Of a stretch of DNA of 64,000 bases, positions 1 to 46,930 are shown piece by piece (within the stretch, counting starts at the first letter, position 1; each line of letters opens with the position of its first letter). The DNA is taken from the NCBI RefSeq assembly GCF_016808095.1, contig NC_068976.1, positions 6,357,001 through 6,421,000 of the forward strand, given 5' to 3'. The stretch is from Vigna angularis (taxonomy: Eukaryota; Streptophyta; Magnoliopsida; Fabales; Fabaceae). The notes under the pieces are model-generated. The model saw nothing but the letters and a program-made list of their open reading frames with translations. It was not told the DNA's origin and searched no databases. The position numbers and the translations under genes were made by a program.

Positions 1-170
1 CACAATACCCCACAAAAGAAACCACATTTCTATGATGAACAAGCGTTAGAAACTTTGCCTGCATTTTAGAAATGTTTAATATATCTTAAATTAATGAAAA
101 AGATATATTTGTTGAGCAAATTCGAGAAAAGAAGAAAAAAAGGACTAATTAATCAATTGTTCCATCTAAC

Positions 171-33932
<33,762 letters not shown>

Positions 33933-34106
33933 GATTCATACAGAGAAAATAAAACAATAAATGGCAAGAAAAGATTGGTTAAAATCAACTCTTTGCAGAC
34001 ACCATTATATATCAGTGTAGAAGAAAGAAAAATGGTAGTTCTGATTTTGAAAGCTGAATGACAAACCAATGAGAAAGGAGTTAAGCCAATTGAATATTCA
34101 GTAAGG

Positions 34107-34120
34107 TTTTTATAGGTCAA
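34107..34120 (-). promoter_or_regulatory. TATA box with adjacent W-box upstream of the receptor kinase
   Basis: On the minus strand TTGACC (34115-34120, a W-box core) directly precedes TATAAAAA (34107-34114), about 175 bp upstream of the receptor kinase ATG at 33932. The spacing suits a core promoter with a 5'UTR of roughly 140-150 nt. W-boxes bind WRKY factors, which would fit stress regulation of this family, but one short motif is weak evidence. Confidence 0.45.
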
Positions 34121-34680
34121 ATCGAATAGTACGTGTAGAAAATTATTAAAAATAATAAAATTGGAAAATACCTTATTTTTCATTATAATTATGGATTAAA
34201 TTACACGGAAAAGAAAAAGAAAAAAAAAATATAGCATACCTGTAAAAATCGTTATATTTAATTAAAGAATAAAACTTATCTATAATATTTTATGTACAGT
34301 TATTGCTGTTCTTTCATTAGATTTAGATTTTTACTTTAAAAGTTCATATTTTATCAAATATATGCCACATTTTAAAGATAAAATTCTAAATTTAATTATG
34401 AAAACAGGTCCTAAAGTCAGTATATAAGTTTTAATATATATTTAGAGGTTTGACGAAGACTCCTTCAAGTCCTGGTCTTAACAGCTCATGAACAGCATGC
34501 CATATATTAAATGCGTTTCGTTTAGAAAAGTACGTAGCGGAATTACACGGATGCATGTCTTGACTTTATCCATTTTTATTTTATCTTTTTACTATTTAAT
34601 TATTATTGTGGTTGGTAAATATCATTTTTCTAATTTTAATATGAGAGAGATAGGTACGGGCTGGTCCGCATTTAAGTTTG

Positions 34681-35665
34681 GGGTGTTACTCCCTCCACCC
34701 CCACCGAATCCTTCCCGCACCTCTCTAAAATTTAAAATTTTTTTGTAATGTCAAAAGTATTCTTTTTACCTTATTTATTTACTTTTTTTTTCTCTTTCTA
34801 AAACCTAATTCCTTATCCATTTTCACTTTTTCTCCAGCCCCCAAATTCCACATCCGTCTTCTTCCCACCTTCCCACACCCTCAGATCCGTTTGCTTCCAA
34901 CCCACATCCGTTTTCTTCCAACCCACATCCGTTTCTTCGAATCCCCTAAGTCCCACTTTCTCTCGTTCTCTTGTTGGTGGTGCGGTGGTTGTTCGTGGTG
35001 CGACGTTGCGACAGTGTGTGCGGTGGTCCATCAGCGTTGCGGAGGTGCGACGGTGTGCGGTGGTCATTTGGTGCTTCCTTCTTGTGCAGGTCTACGAGAG
35101 GTTAGTTTGTTGTTTAATCATAGATATATTTATGAATTTTTGTTGATTATTGTAGTGCTGTTGTGTTTGGTGGTAGTTTTTGTTTCTGTGTGCAGAAGAA
35201 GAAATAACCATGCAGGCCATGAACGGATGTCGCATATCCGTTTGGCCCTGAAACGGATGTCGATATCCGTCGACGGATTATCACATCCGTTGAAGAATTA
35301 CAATAACTTCGCACACTTGGGACGAAGCTTTCTTTTGCTGCCTCCGGCAACCACTACCACAAACAATGACCTCTGCCACCACTGGTTCCTTGCACCACTT
35401 GCAATCTCCCGCCAAGTAAAGCCTACCACTTCACACGAGCACTACACACTCTCAGAACAATGAAATAGAGGAAGAAGAAAGAAAGGGATAACTGAGGCAT
35501 AGCTGATTTCCGTGTGCAACTTTTGTGGGGGTGCATTGTTATAAAAGTGGGACCATTGTAATTAATGAAGTAGGTTAACGTTGTTGGCCAAAATTTATTG
35601 TACAGGGCAAATTTGTCATGGGGAGGTACAGGGAGTATTCGGTAGTGGTGGAGGGAGCAACACTC
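34681..35665. mobile_element. Non-autonomous Mutator-like element (MULE)
   Basis: Terminal inverted repeats of about 43 bp (left GGGTGTTACTCCCTCCACC..., right complement GAGTGTTGCTCCCTCCACC...) flanked by a perfect 9-bp duplication TTAAGTTTG (34672-34680, 35666-35674). A 9-bp TSD is diagnostic of MULEs. The interior has CATCCGTT/AACGGATG palindromes and a 190-codon open frame (34891-35463) that resembles no protein I know. It sits about 750 bp upstream of the receptor kinase start. Confidence 0.85.
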
Positions 35666-35949
35666 TTAAGTTTGCACTCTTAAAAATCTCCACCGAAAAT
35701 AGTTCAGCTGCCTTTTACTTCTTTCACCGCACATTATCAGTACATGCACTCCCATTAATCATTATATCTTTATGTTTTATTTCAATTGTGCTTCTCCTTC
35801 GTCACTTTTCTTGCCTGAGTGTGTTTTTTTTGTTTTTTGGATTAAGGAGTATGGCGAGCTTTGATGGTGGTTTGGAGTTAGTTATAATATTTTTTATATT
35901 ATTAATAAATAATATAATATCTCATTTTAATAAATTAAGACGATACCAA

Positions 35950-36216
35950 ATAAGTGTGCTAAATAAACAAGGGATAATATATATACGCAAAAGTAATAAA
36001 ACTAATGCTAAGAAGTTTACTGATCTTTGCAAACCATCTACCATGTCTTGTTTCTATTACAATAATATTGGTCACTTATCTAAAACATGCTATTATAAGA
36101 AGGTTGGTGTTCCTAAATGGAAATTCAAGTGGATTCCAAAAGAACCAACACAAACAGCAAAGGTCCCAAATTCATTTGGGACCTGCAACCAAACCTTTCA
36201 ATTGTTTTGCAGGTAA
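35950..36216 (+). pseudogene. Copia-type gag zinc-knuckle remnant
   Basis: The frame ending at 36216 contains MSCFYYNNIGHLSKTC followed by YYKKVGVPKWKFKWIPK. This resembles the CCHC region of copia Gag, with the second cysteine of the knuckle replaced by tyrosine. No neighbouring polymerase, so it is a relic. Confidence 0.6.
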
Positions 36217-36681
36217 CTAAGATGAATCGCATATACAATGACTCAAGGAAAGCACAAAACTGAAACATATATCCTTCGTAGCTCCTTAAGTTCATCAACT
36301 GCGGTAACTGGCTATAATATTGACAAAACATGCATCATTTATGTTCTATGTAATCATTTGGATGTGTGTGATGATTATTGGTTGTTTGGTATGAAAGAAT
36401 TGTGTGAAAATTCATTTATGCATGTTTTAACCGATTACATTAGTAGTGTAATCGATTAAACTTTTCTCATTGTTTTTACTTATTGTTGAAACTGTATGCA
36501 ATGAACTTAATTTTTTAGATAAAGAGGTTAATCGATTATATCTGACTCTGTATGGGCTTTTCAATTTTCAAATGGGCTTCCCTCTATGCTTAATCTTTTA
36601 GGGTAAATCATCAATCAACTTGTGCCTATATTCTGAATCAAACCTATTTTGCTAAAAAAATCATCTTGAATCTTAAATCCC

Positions 36682-37670
36682 CATGGCATCCTCATCCAAG
36701 CGTTGCAAGAAGGTCGCTCAAAAGGTCAGATACGCAAGCCCCTCAGGTTGGATCAGTGACGAAGAGGCACAAACTAACTTTGAGTGCTTCTAGCGCATTA
36801 GAAAACTTATTTTCCACAAGCTTTTAGGTATACTCTTCTTCAGGCGAGAAGGGTTTGTTTTCCAGGACTGACTGGAGTATCAAGGTCTTGCAAGGGTCAT
36901 TGAAATGTCAGGAGATTGGTACCCTGACCTGATAAAGGTTTTCTATGCTAATCTTAGAGTTGAAAATGGAATTATTTGCTCTCGAGTAAAAGGTGTGAAC
37001 AACAAGCTCGATGAAGGTATTTCGTCAATGATTGTTGGCTTCAAGCTTGGTGGACATAAGTCCCACTTGAGTGTTCTTGTTATAAACAAGCTTGCAATAT
37101 ATAAAGCTTGCTTGAGAAACCCAGATGAACCTAGAGACTTCACATTGTTTAACGTTGGGGGACTGAAAAGAGATGACAGATTATGTGCATTTGTAATTGC
37201 TTGGATTCTACTTCCTAGAGGAGGTAATCATGCTCAACTCACAATTGAGGATGTATATCTACTTCATGCTCTCAAGGGAAGGTTAGAAACTGATTGGACA
37301 GTTGTTGTTTGTGATCATATGGTCAAGATCTCCAAGCAGAATATGGCTAATCTTCGATATGCTGCGTTTTTAGCCGGGTCATGCGTCATCATTTTGTTGA
37401 CCTCACTGATGAAGTTACAATGAGCTGTAATAAGAAAAATCTGATGAGCAAATATTGATGGTTGAAGAAGATGTAGTACCTCTGGAGGTGGACAAGTCAG
37501 ATACTGAATCCAATTTTCAACCAAAGACAGACTTTAAGGGATTCATGGTCAAGCAAATGAAAATCCAATCTGCAAGACTTAAAAGGATTGAAAAGACTCT
37601 TGTGAGAGTCCATAGGAAACTGAATGATGGATTTGACAATGTAGAGAGGTCTTTGGGAGTGACAAGGTAG
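36682..37670 (+). pseudogene. 'Putative plant transposon protein' pseudogene
   Basis: Starts MASSSKRCKKVAQKVRY, then meets in-frame stops near 36793 and 36870. The longest open part (36905-37423) reads WYPDLIKVFYANLR, RDFTLFNVGGLKRDDRLCAFVIAWILLPRGGNHAQ, and YLLHALKGR. This matches my recollection of the plant family annotated as putative plant transposon protein, found in many non-autonomous LTR elements. A frameshift separates a coiled C-terminal piece (37455-37670, RLKRIEKTLVRVHRKLNDGF). Not a functional gene. Confidence 0.65.
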
Positions 37671-39122
37671 ATGAAGATTACATAGATATTTCTTATTAGA
37701 ATAGGGATTTGATTTAGTTTAAATTCTTTCCTGGGAAAATTGTAATTTATGCCATAAAGATTTATGTTTGAACAATTTGTTCCTTTATGTTCTTAAGTTG
37801 TTTGGATGAGTATTTTGTTTGAAATTACTCTATTTTATGAGCAATGTCTTATGTTTGACTTTTAATATAATTTGGATGATTAAGTTAATTCCTATATCCA
37901 CAATATCTGAATGAATTGATGTAATCAAGTATATAATTGAATGAACACAATGAATGAGTGTATTGACTCTATTCTGAATGGTGAATCTGATTTATCACTT
38001 GGTCATGTGCTTAATTCCTCATATCATTCATTAATCATGCATTGGTATATAACTACTGCGCAAATCATGATTATTGTGATACTAACACTGTAAAATGTTG
38101 AGAAAGTTGTTGCAGTTATAAAGTGATCACAACAGATTTCATGATCATATACTGTGCTTTTGGTCATATCTGCGATTTTTAACAGATTAAACACTTGCGT
38201 AATCTGTTAAATAATCTGCAATTTATAATCTATTACATTAATAATGTAATTGATTATGTGCTTAAATCTGATTTATATGCTTAACTGCATGTTTGAATTG
38301 CTGGAAAAGTTTTAAATGTCATTTTATACATGTCTGGCGTGAATGACATGTCATATGTTGCATATAACTAAAACTCACTTGGAAATCCATCATATATAGT
38401 ATGAAATATGCTTCATTATGAGATAAAACAAGTGTTTCTATCTCTACTATAGTTGTATTGATACTTGTATCATATATTCTGCTGCATATAACTGATATCC
38501 TACTGTCTTTTGTTTGAATTGCTGGAAAAGTTTTAAATGTCATTTTATACATGTTTGGCTTGAATGACATGTCACATGTTGCATATAACTTAAACTTACT
38601 TGGAAATCCATCATATAGTATGAAATATGCATCATTATGAGATAAAAACAAGTGTTTCTATCTCTACTATAGTTGCGCTGATACTTGTATCATATATTCT
38701 GCTGCATATAGTTGATATCCTTGTCTTTTGTGCAATAATATTTTTGTCTTCATATACATTGTATACATTACATGAGTATTAAAAAATGCACTTGATATCA
38801 AATACTATATTCATGGAAAATTAGTATATTTACTCTAATACTTGTGAAATACATCTCATATACTATTTCAAATTAGTACAAATGAGATCTCATACACACT
38901 CTGATATTAATCATTTAGTGCTCACATATTGTCACGTTGTTATATCTCTTTTTTGATAGGGAGAACATTATTCTTAAATGGTATGTATGTAAATTTTGAT
39001 GTTTCTTTTAGCTCATACATATTCCATATTACTTAGTTCTGCTATTTTTTTATTAATGCCCAAAAGAGGAGAGTAACTAGAAAACATGTTTCTAGTTCTT
39101 CCTCATAAAAAAAAGGGGAGAT
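37671..39122 (+). other. Non-coding interior of the Sirevirus-like relic
   Basis: AT-rich. It holds a tandem duplication of about 221 bp (38290-38510 and 38511-38725), which differs between copies by scattered changes, and ends in a polypurine-like tract AAAAAAAAGGGGAGATTG (39107-39124). Several TAATCGATTA-type motifs, common in legume LTRs, occur here and in the LTR. Confidence 0.6.
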
Positions 39123-40387
39123 TGTTGATAGGGGGAGCTAAACCTACCCTTTATATCTTTTTTTTTTATCATGCACAAGAGAATGATGTTATAGTTTCTT
39201 GCACAACAAATGACATAACAATTGTTTTATCTATATCTTGTTTGTGCTTGATATGAGAATTCATTTGTATTAAATGAATCATGTATTAAACAAATTAATA
39301 ATCTTACTTCTGGATGAAATAATCGATTTATGATAATGTATAATATTCTAGATTTCACCAGTTCACTTTGTATGTTTAAGAACAAATTGGTTTGTAGTAA
39401 TCAATTACATAAGTTGTCTAATCGATTAAAATAGAAAGCAATGCATTTATCTGTTTCATAAGTGGGTAAATATGTTTAGAATGAAAATTTTCTTAAGTGT
39501 AGGATTAATCGATTACATAAGTTGTCTAATCAATTAAATCAATTTACTTTCTTTAAATCCATTTCATTTAATAGTTTGATTTATTATAACTGTCATTTGA
39601 ATATATAAATGACTTATGTGATTAAATAATTGATTACATGCTTAGAATAATATGTTAAAACAAAAGCAAATTGTTAAAGCAGAACCACAAAGCTTAACAG
39701 ATTACATAAAAACCTTAATCGATTATGATGCATGAGGATTCAAAAAATCCTATATATATGTGACTTGAGTTTTGTTTCAAAATGTTAAATTGCTATCATT
39801 TTCAAATACTAACGTTTATATTGAGTTATAAATACATGGCATTCAAGAAGTGATCTTGGAGAATCAAGGCTACATTGGTTGCTTATACATCAAGATTCTT
39901 TGAAGAAAAGTAGGCTAAAGTTGTTCTGATTTGATTTGCACTAAAGGAGTGTGACTTGGAGATCAATTTCATCATAAACAATCTTTGTATTGTGTTCCTG
40001 TATAGGTTTGCCAGGGGTTTAAGGGTTGTGAGTGCTCTTGTATTAAGAGATTGAAGATTGTTCATCTCTTGGGTAGTTATATTGATTTTAAGTGTGGTGA
40101 GAAGTACATTGAGAGGGGTATCTCGATATTTTTGTAAACTCAATCAATTATAGTGGAATTCCTTCAACTCAGATTGATTGAAAGAGGACTGAATGTAGAC
40201 TTAGGATTAGCCGAACCAATATAGATTGTCTGTATTGATCTTTCTCTCTATTCTTTCTCTTTTATTATTGATTCATCACTTCTTATTTATTGATTTCAAG
40301 AAAGTCAAAGATTTCACAAAGATTTTGAAAAGAACAATTTTTAAGACTTAATCCAATTTATCCCCTCTTGGCTTGAGATATAAGGCA
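39123..40387 (+). repeat. LTR (about 1.27 kb) of a copia/Sirevirus-like relic
   Basis: Starts TGTTGATAGG just after AAGGGGAGAT and ends GAGATATAAGGCA. Its terminal 380 bp recur inverted at 46931-47290. The pairing 5' LTR is not evident upstream, so the element is probably truncated. Confidence 0.6.
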
Positions 40388-40961
40388 ATTATTTTCTTAC
40401 ACCATGGATGTAAAGATTAAAATTGCAGTGGTGAAAAAAGAAATTGTCAATAAATTGACAACGTCTCAAACAAAACCAAACTAATTTAAAAAAGTAAGAT
40501 TTAATTTTGGAAGAAAAATGGTTAAATTAATTTTGATTAAAGAATTCAATTCATTTAAAAAAAGTAATTGGTAAATAGTAAACCATTAGATCTAATCCAT
40601 TTTTGTTTCTCTTTCAGCTATTGACTTAAACTCAAGTCCACATCCCTTTTACATATCAAGCCATATGATAACGCACTTGCAACAAAAAGTTTGAAACCAT
40701 GCCTGCTATTTGTAAATGACGTATGAGAAGACGCATTCATGAGATTCAATGTTGCATATATAGCTAGCTCTTCAATTAAGCATATCAGCATATCTATATA
40801 AAATTGAAATGTAACACCACATATCCCTTTGCAGGGGCACCCCCTAATGATACATAGTAAGTATCAACAAACAAAAAGCTATACAACATAGAATTCATCC
40901 TAGACTATCCAAAAGTTGAGTAAAAATATTGTGATGTGAAAGTCTCATATGAAAGCAACAT
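40388..40961. other. Intergenic
   Basis: AT-rich, between the LTR and the p24 gene 3' end. Contains presumably the 3'UTR of the p24 gene; no other feature seen. Confidence 0.6.
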
Positions 40962-43565
40962 CTATATGAGTTTCTTCTTCAGAAAAAACCGCTTTAGATG
41001 CCACACTTGTAATAAAGAAACCAAAACGCAGATACCAAGAGACATGAGGCTATACCAAGCAACTCTGCTATTTGTTTTTTCACTGACTTCTCTCATCCTT
41101 GCTTCCCTGTAACAAAGTTCAAGAAAAAGTATTTCTGAAATGCACTAATCATCAAATATAAAAGGTAGCAGATAGCAGTTATTGTGAAGGGCTAATCACA
41201 CAAGACCCATTTCTTGTTAGCACAAACAACAGACCCTTTAGTTAATTGAAATTGATTCATATATTTAGTGGTAGAAACTTTAAGATCTCACTTTATTACT
41301 AACATTGTAAATGCCACACATTAACAATGAGAAAGTAAGAATTATTGAACCCTGGTAATCAAATATAAATCAAGCATAAAATGTAAGGGGGATAGCATAT
41401 TTACTTATCCTTCATATAAATTAGATAACCATGGATGGCTTCTACTGCTCCTTCAAGTTTCCTGAGCTCGAGTTCAACACCCTTGAACCAATGCAGGAAA
41501 AACCACAAACATGTATCAATTTCGTTTATACATAGAATAAGTAACATATGCACTGGTAAAGAAAACTTTTTTATACTATTATTGAACCACAAACTATAAT
41601 GTATAATAAGTTTTGTATAAAAAAGCTTAATTATCCTTTTGGTCTTCATAGTTTTGACAACTTTTCTTTATAGTATCTATAATCTAAAACATCACATTTT
41701 GGTTCTTATAGTTACGTTTTTTTACCCCTTTGGTCCTCACCATCAAATATTAGTTAATACCATTTGAAGAAACATGAATGAAGTTAAGAAAAACCCCAGA
41801 AGCAAGCTCAGACACCATGTTCTCACATGTAGGGACGTAGTGGTGGACTTTACCACAGTGTTCATAAGTTGTTGAGAGAGTAACATGTTTTCTCTTGGAG
41901 TAAGAGTGATTTGCAGTCTCACGTTATATAGAAATGGACAAGTTGAGTAGCATATAAGTGAGAAGAAATCCAGAAACCTGCAATCTTACGGTTTTGATTG
42001 AAGACGGTATAAAATTCTTTGGTATTGTTTTATGGTGCATTAGTGAACATTTTCCCATTTTTCTCTCTCCAATGAAATACTAGTGGTTAAAAAAATGAGA
42101 TGTGCTATACTATAGAAAGGAAAAGGTGTTGAAATTCAAGGAACAAAGAGTAATTGAATCTTATAATGCTATCTTAACAATAGTTTTTAATTAATTGACA
42201 ACATAAAAACTTTTATACTAATGGTGCCTATTAAAACTATTATGTATATGACAAAGCAATGACAGAACATGAATGAAATTCATTGGTTTACCTCGATCTT
42301 CTCTTTCTTTGCAACGGACTCCCAATCTTTGGCAGCAATTCCAGTTTTCCATTCAAGGCTCAAAGTTCCTTCTTGTTCATGTTTACCATCCATCCAAAAG
42401 CACGCCACGTAGTTCCCACTCTCCTCTGTTGTAAATGCAAATTGACCTTGTGTAGCATTTTGATTATCGTAAAGGCTATTCCCATAAGGAGATGTTACCT
42501 GGAAAATAAAAAATCAAATTAAAACAAATGATGAACATGAATCCCTAAAAATCACCTTAACCTAATATCCTTATTTCACAATCACAACATTAGAAATAAA
42601 AAAAAAAAAAAAAAAAAAAGAGTTCTCAGTTCTTAAATCTGCAACAGGGGACTTGGACAGAAACGAATGAGGTGAGAATTTTTTAAATTTCAGACTAGTC
42701 ATAGGTCAGGAAAATTAAAAACAAAACACCCCTTATTCATCATTGACATTGTTTCATCTGAATGAAACCCTTTTAGTGAAAAAATTATTAGATACTTTCA
42801 TACCACTAATCAATCTTTAAGTTAACACGTTATTTAGTTTTCAAATTTACAGAAAAAAATAAATTATATTAGACTACGTATCATTTAGTGATTAGGGAAT
42901 CTCTCACCACTATGACTGTCTGAACACAGAAAATTCATCAGATTTCTCCATAAGCAAAGTTTAATTTCCAATTTATAAATTGTGAAAACACTTATCACCA
43001 ACAATCAAATTGACCAACACGAATCAACAAGTGGAAGGTCCAAGTGTCTATGGATTCAGTTCTCTTGATCAAGCTCTCAAATTCGTATCTTCTGGATGAA
43101 AATAATGTGATTGGGAGGGAGACCTCAGCAAAGATGCTCAATGAGGTTCTCTATAGATATTAGCCATGCATTTGATACTTTATATCAAAACATGGCAACA
43201 AAAATAAAACTTACCAGCATGAATTTGCACAAGGAATAAAAAAACATCAAAAGTAGCCAGCAATGCAAATCTAAATCAATCAACAAGTTGGATCAAGCAC
43301 ATAATTTTTCATGGGTTGGGAAGATTAATAAACATACCTTGACAGAAACTGTGCTGAGCTGGGGATCACCTTCAGTGACAACATAGTAATCGGCTAAAAC
43401 AACAATGTTTTTCTGGATTTCCTCGGACATGCACTTAGTCCCCGTAGTGGGGATTGTAAACCACACTGCCTCTGCAAGTGGGAGCACCGAAAAGTGTGTG
43501 GTTAAGCATAAGAACAAAGCGACCAGGGACGCTCCAGTTGCAAGGTCCGTTATGCTCCGAGCCAT
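40962..43565 (-). CDS. p24-delta family (emp24/GOLD) transmembrane cargo receptor
   Basis: Exons 43338-43565, 42292-42498, 41405-41481, 40962-41106; all GT-AG and in frame, about 218 aa. Residues about 1-32 form a signal peptide ([15 protein letters not shown]). The GOLD domain begins [18 protein letters not shown] and continues [54 protein letters not shown] coiled segment ([26 protein letters not shown]) precedes one membrane helix ([21 protein letters not shown]). The tail RFFLKKKLI ends in a KKxx ER-retrieval signal. p24 proteins sort cargo, including GPI-anchored proteins, between ER and Golgi in COPI/COPII vesicles. I chose the ATG at 43565 (MARSITDL), since the codon two upstream is TTG. 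It looks intact. Confidence 0.95.
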
Positions 43566-44729
43566 TAGCAAAGGTTGACCTTGGAATCAGACACAGCCTC
43601 AGATCTTGTCAAATTGAGTGTTGTGGTGTGATGTATGTCACTTGCGTATAGGGTGAGGAAAAAGTTAAGTGGGCAGGTTTAGAAGTTAAGTTTGTGTTGG
43701 TCAAAAGAGAAGAACCACAGTATGTGTGATTTTGGTGTTTGTGACGCATTCGAAGCTTACATGGATATGTATTGACCAATCACGTTCCTTCAGGAAAGTC
43801 CATGTAAGAAAATGTGCCACCTAAACAATGTCCTTTTGCAGATTAAGGCTGCGAATTCTGGTAAGAATCAAAATAATTTACTTCGCATATGGCTTCCTCT
43901 TTCTTGGTAAATGGATAGAGTTAAAGGAATAGAGAAATAAATGGATGAAAATTTTTATTTTTGAGAATAGTACGAGAGAGGTTTTATTTAGATGGAGAAT
44001 TTTTAAGTGTTAAGTTCTTTTTTTTTCTTTTAATTTGTTTTTGTTCGAATACAAAAATTTAATTTATTTTTACTTTAAATAATCTTGCGTTTGGATAAAT
44101 CGATTGAAATTCTTTATTTCCAAAGCTTTTTGTTTTGGTAATATCTAAATTACTTCCTTTTTTTTAATGTTACGTTTGATTAAAGCAATTAATTTTTTTT
44201 ACTTAATTAAATATTTTTCGTATATAGTAAATATTATTGTTATTTTGATTATATATATTTCCCTAGTTATATTTTAGAAATATAAATTTAAAACTATCCT
44301 ACTCAACCTAATAGATATATTAAAAGAATACGTTTATCAAGGCTTATTAAGTCTCATCATCTTAGAACAATCTATAATACATATATTTAAATAAATATTT
44401 ACGTATTAATGTTAAACAAGACAATTCTCGCCAGTTTGATTATATCACGATATAATTATCACTCTTTAGAGTAAGGTACCATTTTATTATTATTATTATC
44501 ATCATCATTTATTTAGGGTAAGTTTTTATTTTATTAACAATATTTAATATTACATTACCAATTTTATAACATTGACCCTAAGGTCTAAAGACCCTATAAA
44601 TACATCTCGTATTACTTAGGGAATACTCATTATCATATTTATACTCACTTTCTCATTCATATGCATTCTCTCTTACTCATAAAGATCTAAACTCTTTTAT
44701 TGACTTTAGAATTAGAGAGTTTTTGCAAG
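43566..44729. other. Upstream region of the p24 gene and AT-rich intergenic DNA
   Basis: Presumed promoter and 5'UTR of the p24 gene; no clear TATA box singled out. The rest is AT-rich with no gene. Confidence 0.5.
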
Positions 44730-46629
44730 TGGATCTATGTTGGATTGTCATGCAACAATCCAAGTATACCAGCAAGTATACTAAGTAATTTATAGTATAA
44801 CAAGTCTCGTATTCATAGGGAATTCGCAGAAAGCACTTTGTTTTAACTATCTTGAACATTTAATGTGAAGTAGCGATGATTGTGATGGGGTTCCAATAAC
44901 TCTTAAGGGGTTCCAATGATCTTATTCAAGATTACGAGTATAACCCACTCCTGGTTACAAGTATTTTAATCCACTCCTGGTTTCCCTAGTCAATCTTGAC
45001 AAGTCCATGTTTACCTACTCCTGTTTTACAAGTATTATGACCACTCCTGATATCCAAGTATTGTCAACCACTCATGGTTCCCTAGTCTAACTTGACTAGT
45101 ACTTATTGTTTAACATGAATGTTTCAACTCAAACACAAATAGTGTTTGATTACAATTACAAATTAAATAAACTCTCATGAAGAGGACTAGTACAGTATAA
45201 AACAATTTGTGAATTCATGAGGTTCCTTTTCTTATGTTGAAGAGCATTAGACGATATAAGCTCATGAATTTCTTTCTCTCTTTTCTTCTCTTCTCATCTT
45301 TTTAATGAGCATTAGGCATTGTAAGCACAATGATAAACTTTAGAGTAAATATTCAATAATAACTCTTTGTTCTTCTCTTTCATCTTCTCTTTTCTTCTTC
45401 GCTTCCTTTCATTCTTGAAGCATGAGACGTTGTGGGCTTGGGGATAAGGTAGAAGGCTAGATGTGATGATAGCTTTCTCTTCACATTTTCTCTTGCTTGA
45501 GCTTGCTTTCATCATTTCTCTCAAGTTGAAGAGCATCAAACTATATAAGCATTGAGATAAAGTAGAGTTGATATTTGATGATCTTTCTTATGTATACTTT
45601 CTCTTTTCTTCTCTCTCCTTTTCTCTCTTATATTTTCTACCTCTTCTTTCTTCTACTTCAACAACTTATTCTCTTTGGTTAATCTTCTTTATATAGGCTT
45701 TTTTGAGAGATAATCGTTGGACATTGGGTTTATTTCAAGATAGGCTTCATAATTTTTTTGGGTAGTTTAATCAAACTCAGGTCTACATTATAGAGCAGCA
45801 GTGCTTTCACAATGGTAGCTTGGACGATCCTTCTGGGTTAAGGGCTTTGAATATAGATTTTTATTTCTCAATGTGTCTTTATTTAGAGCTTTCGGATAAA
45901 GTTTGGTTCTTTCATTTCCTACACAGATCAAAAGAACAAAATATGTAAGCACAAAAGAATTTTTTCATATAATATTACATATTTTATCCGTTGATGATTG
46001 TAAAGTACATTATGTGTTTAGAGCATTCTTCCATATGTCAATGTCATTTAATTAATGCATCGTTTGATGATAGTTTTGATATAGATGGTGTAGATGACAT
46101 ATTTATTAGATGCTTGTCTCATAAAGCTTTTCATGCGATATCATGTAAAGTTATATTTTAGATGCTTTATCACATGTTGCTTAATTCATGCACAAAAATG
46201 TTTGGATACTCTATTAGGAGTTTTCTATCATTTAACGCTAGTCTGAGTTTACTTTATTGATTAGACGCTTATATATTTTTTTCATTATCGTTTAGCAGCT
46301 TTCGTTAGAAGATATGTTTCATAAGAGGTCTGCTTGATAAAACATTGTTTGAGCCTCAGAGAGGCGCTTCTCTTAACAAGACATTGTTTGTTACCCATAT
46401 CGTATTAGATGATTCTTTAAAGGAAAGGATTTCTTTAATTAGACATTGTTTTCTATAAGAATTATTTCATTGAAAATTGTTTAATAAACTTCAAAACCTA
46501 AGTTTCTTAGACGGTCTATTCTCTAGAAAGTCTTAATCATCAAGTCAAATTCTGGTAGAAGTAAGATCTATCTTCTGAGTCTAGGCTTTGAGTCTTGCTT
46601 TTTCATCAAGTATTTAATGGTTGCATGGT

Positions 46630-46925
46630 TTGTGACTGAAATTTTCTAACTCGTAGACAATGGCTAGAAGTTCATTATAGGTTGTGGCATAATTGACTTG
46701 GACCACATTAAGAACTTTGCTCGCATAATGAATAACATGGGTTTTATTTGCCTTTCTCTACCTCAAAACAACACCAACAATGTGATCACTTATATCACAC
46801 ATAAGTTAAAAGTTGATATTCCAATATGGTGGTGTGATGATAGGTGTAAAACTCAGCTTGTGCTTGAACTGCTCAAAAGTCGTGAGACAATTTTTTATTA
46901 AAGCTGAATTTGGTGTTATTAGAAA
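46630..46925 (-). pseudogene. Ty3/gypsy reverse transcriptase/RNase H fragment
   Basis: Minus-strand reading with several stops: FEQFKHKLSFTPIITPPYW, LMCDISDHIVGVVL, HVIHYASKVLNVVQVNYATT and NELLAIVYELENF. These match the RT-connection and RNase H region of gypsy polymerases (CDASDYAVGAVL, YASRTLNEAQ, TTEKELLA types). Confidence 0.75.
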
Positions 46926-46930
46926 AGTGA

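Noticed and set aside
34891..35463. 190-codon plus-strand frame
   Set aside because: Inside the MULE; cysteine- and valine-rich N-terminus with no recognisable domain, so not called as a gene.
43566..43571. Upstream in-frame TTG start for the p24 protein (and TTG at 51833 for aminoacylase)
   Set aside because: Plant nuclear genes almost always start at ATG; ATG codons at 43565 and 51845 leave good signal peptides.
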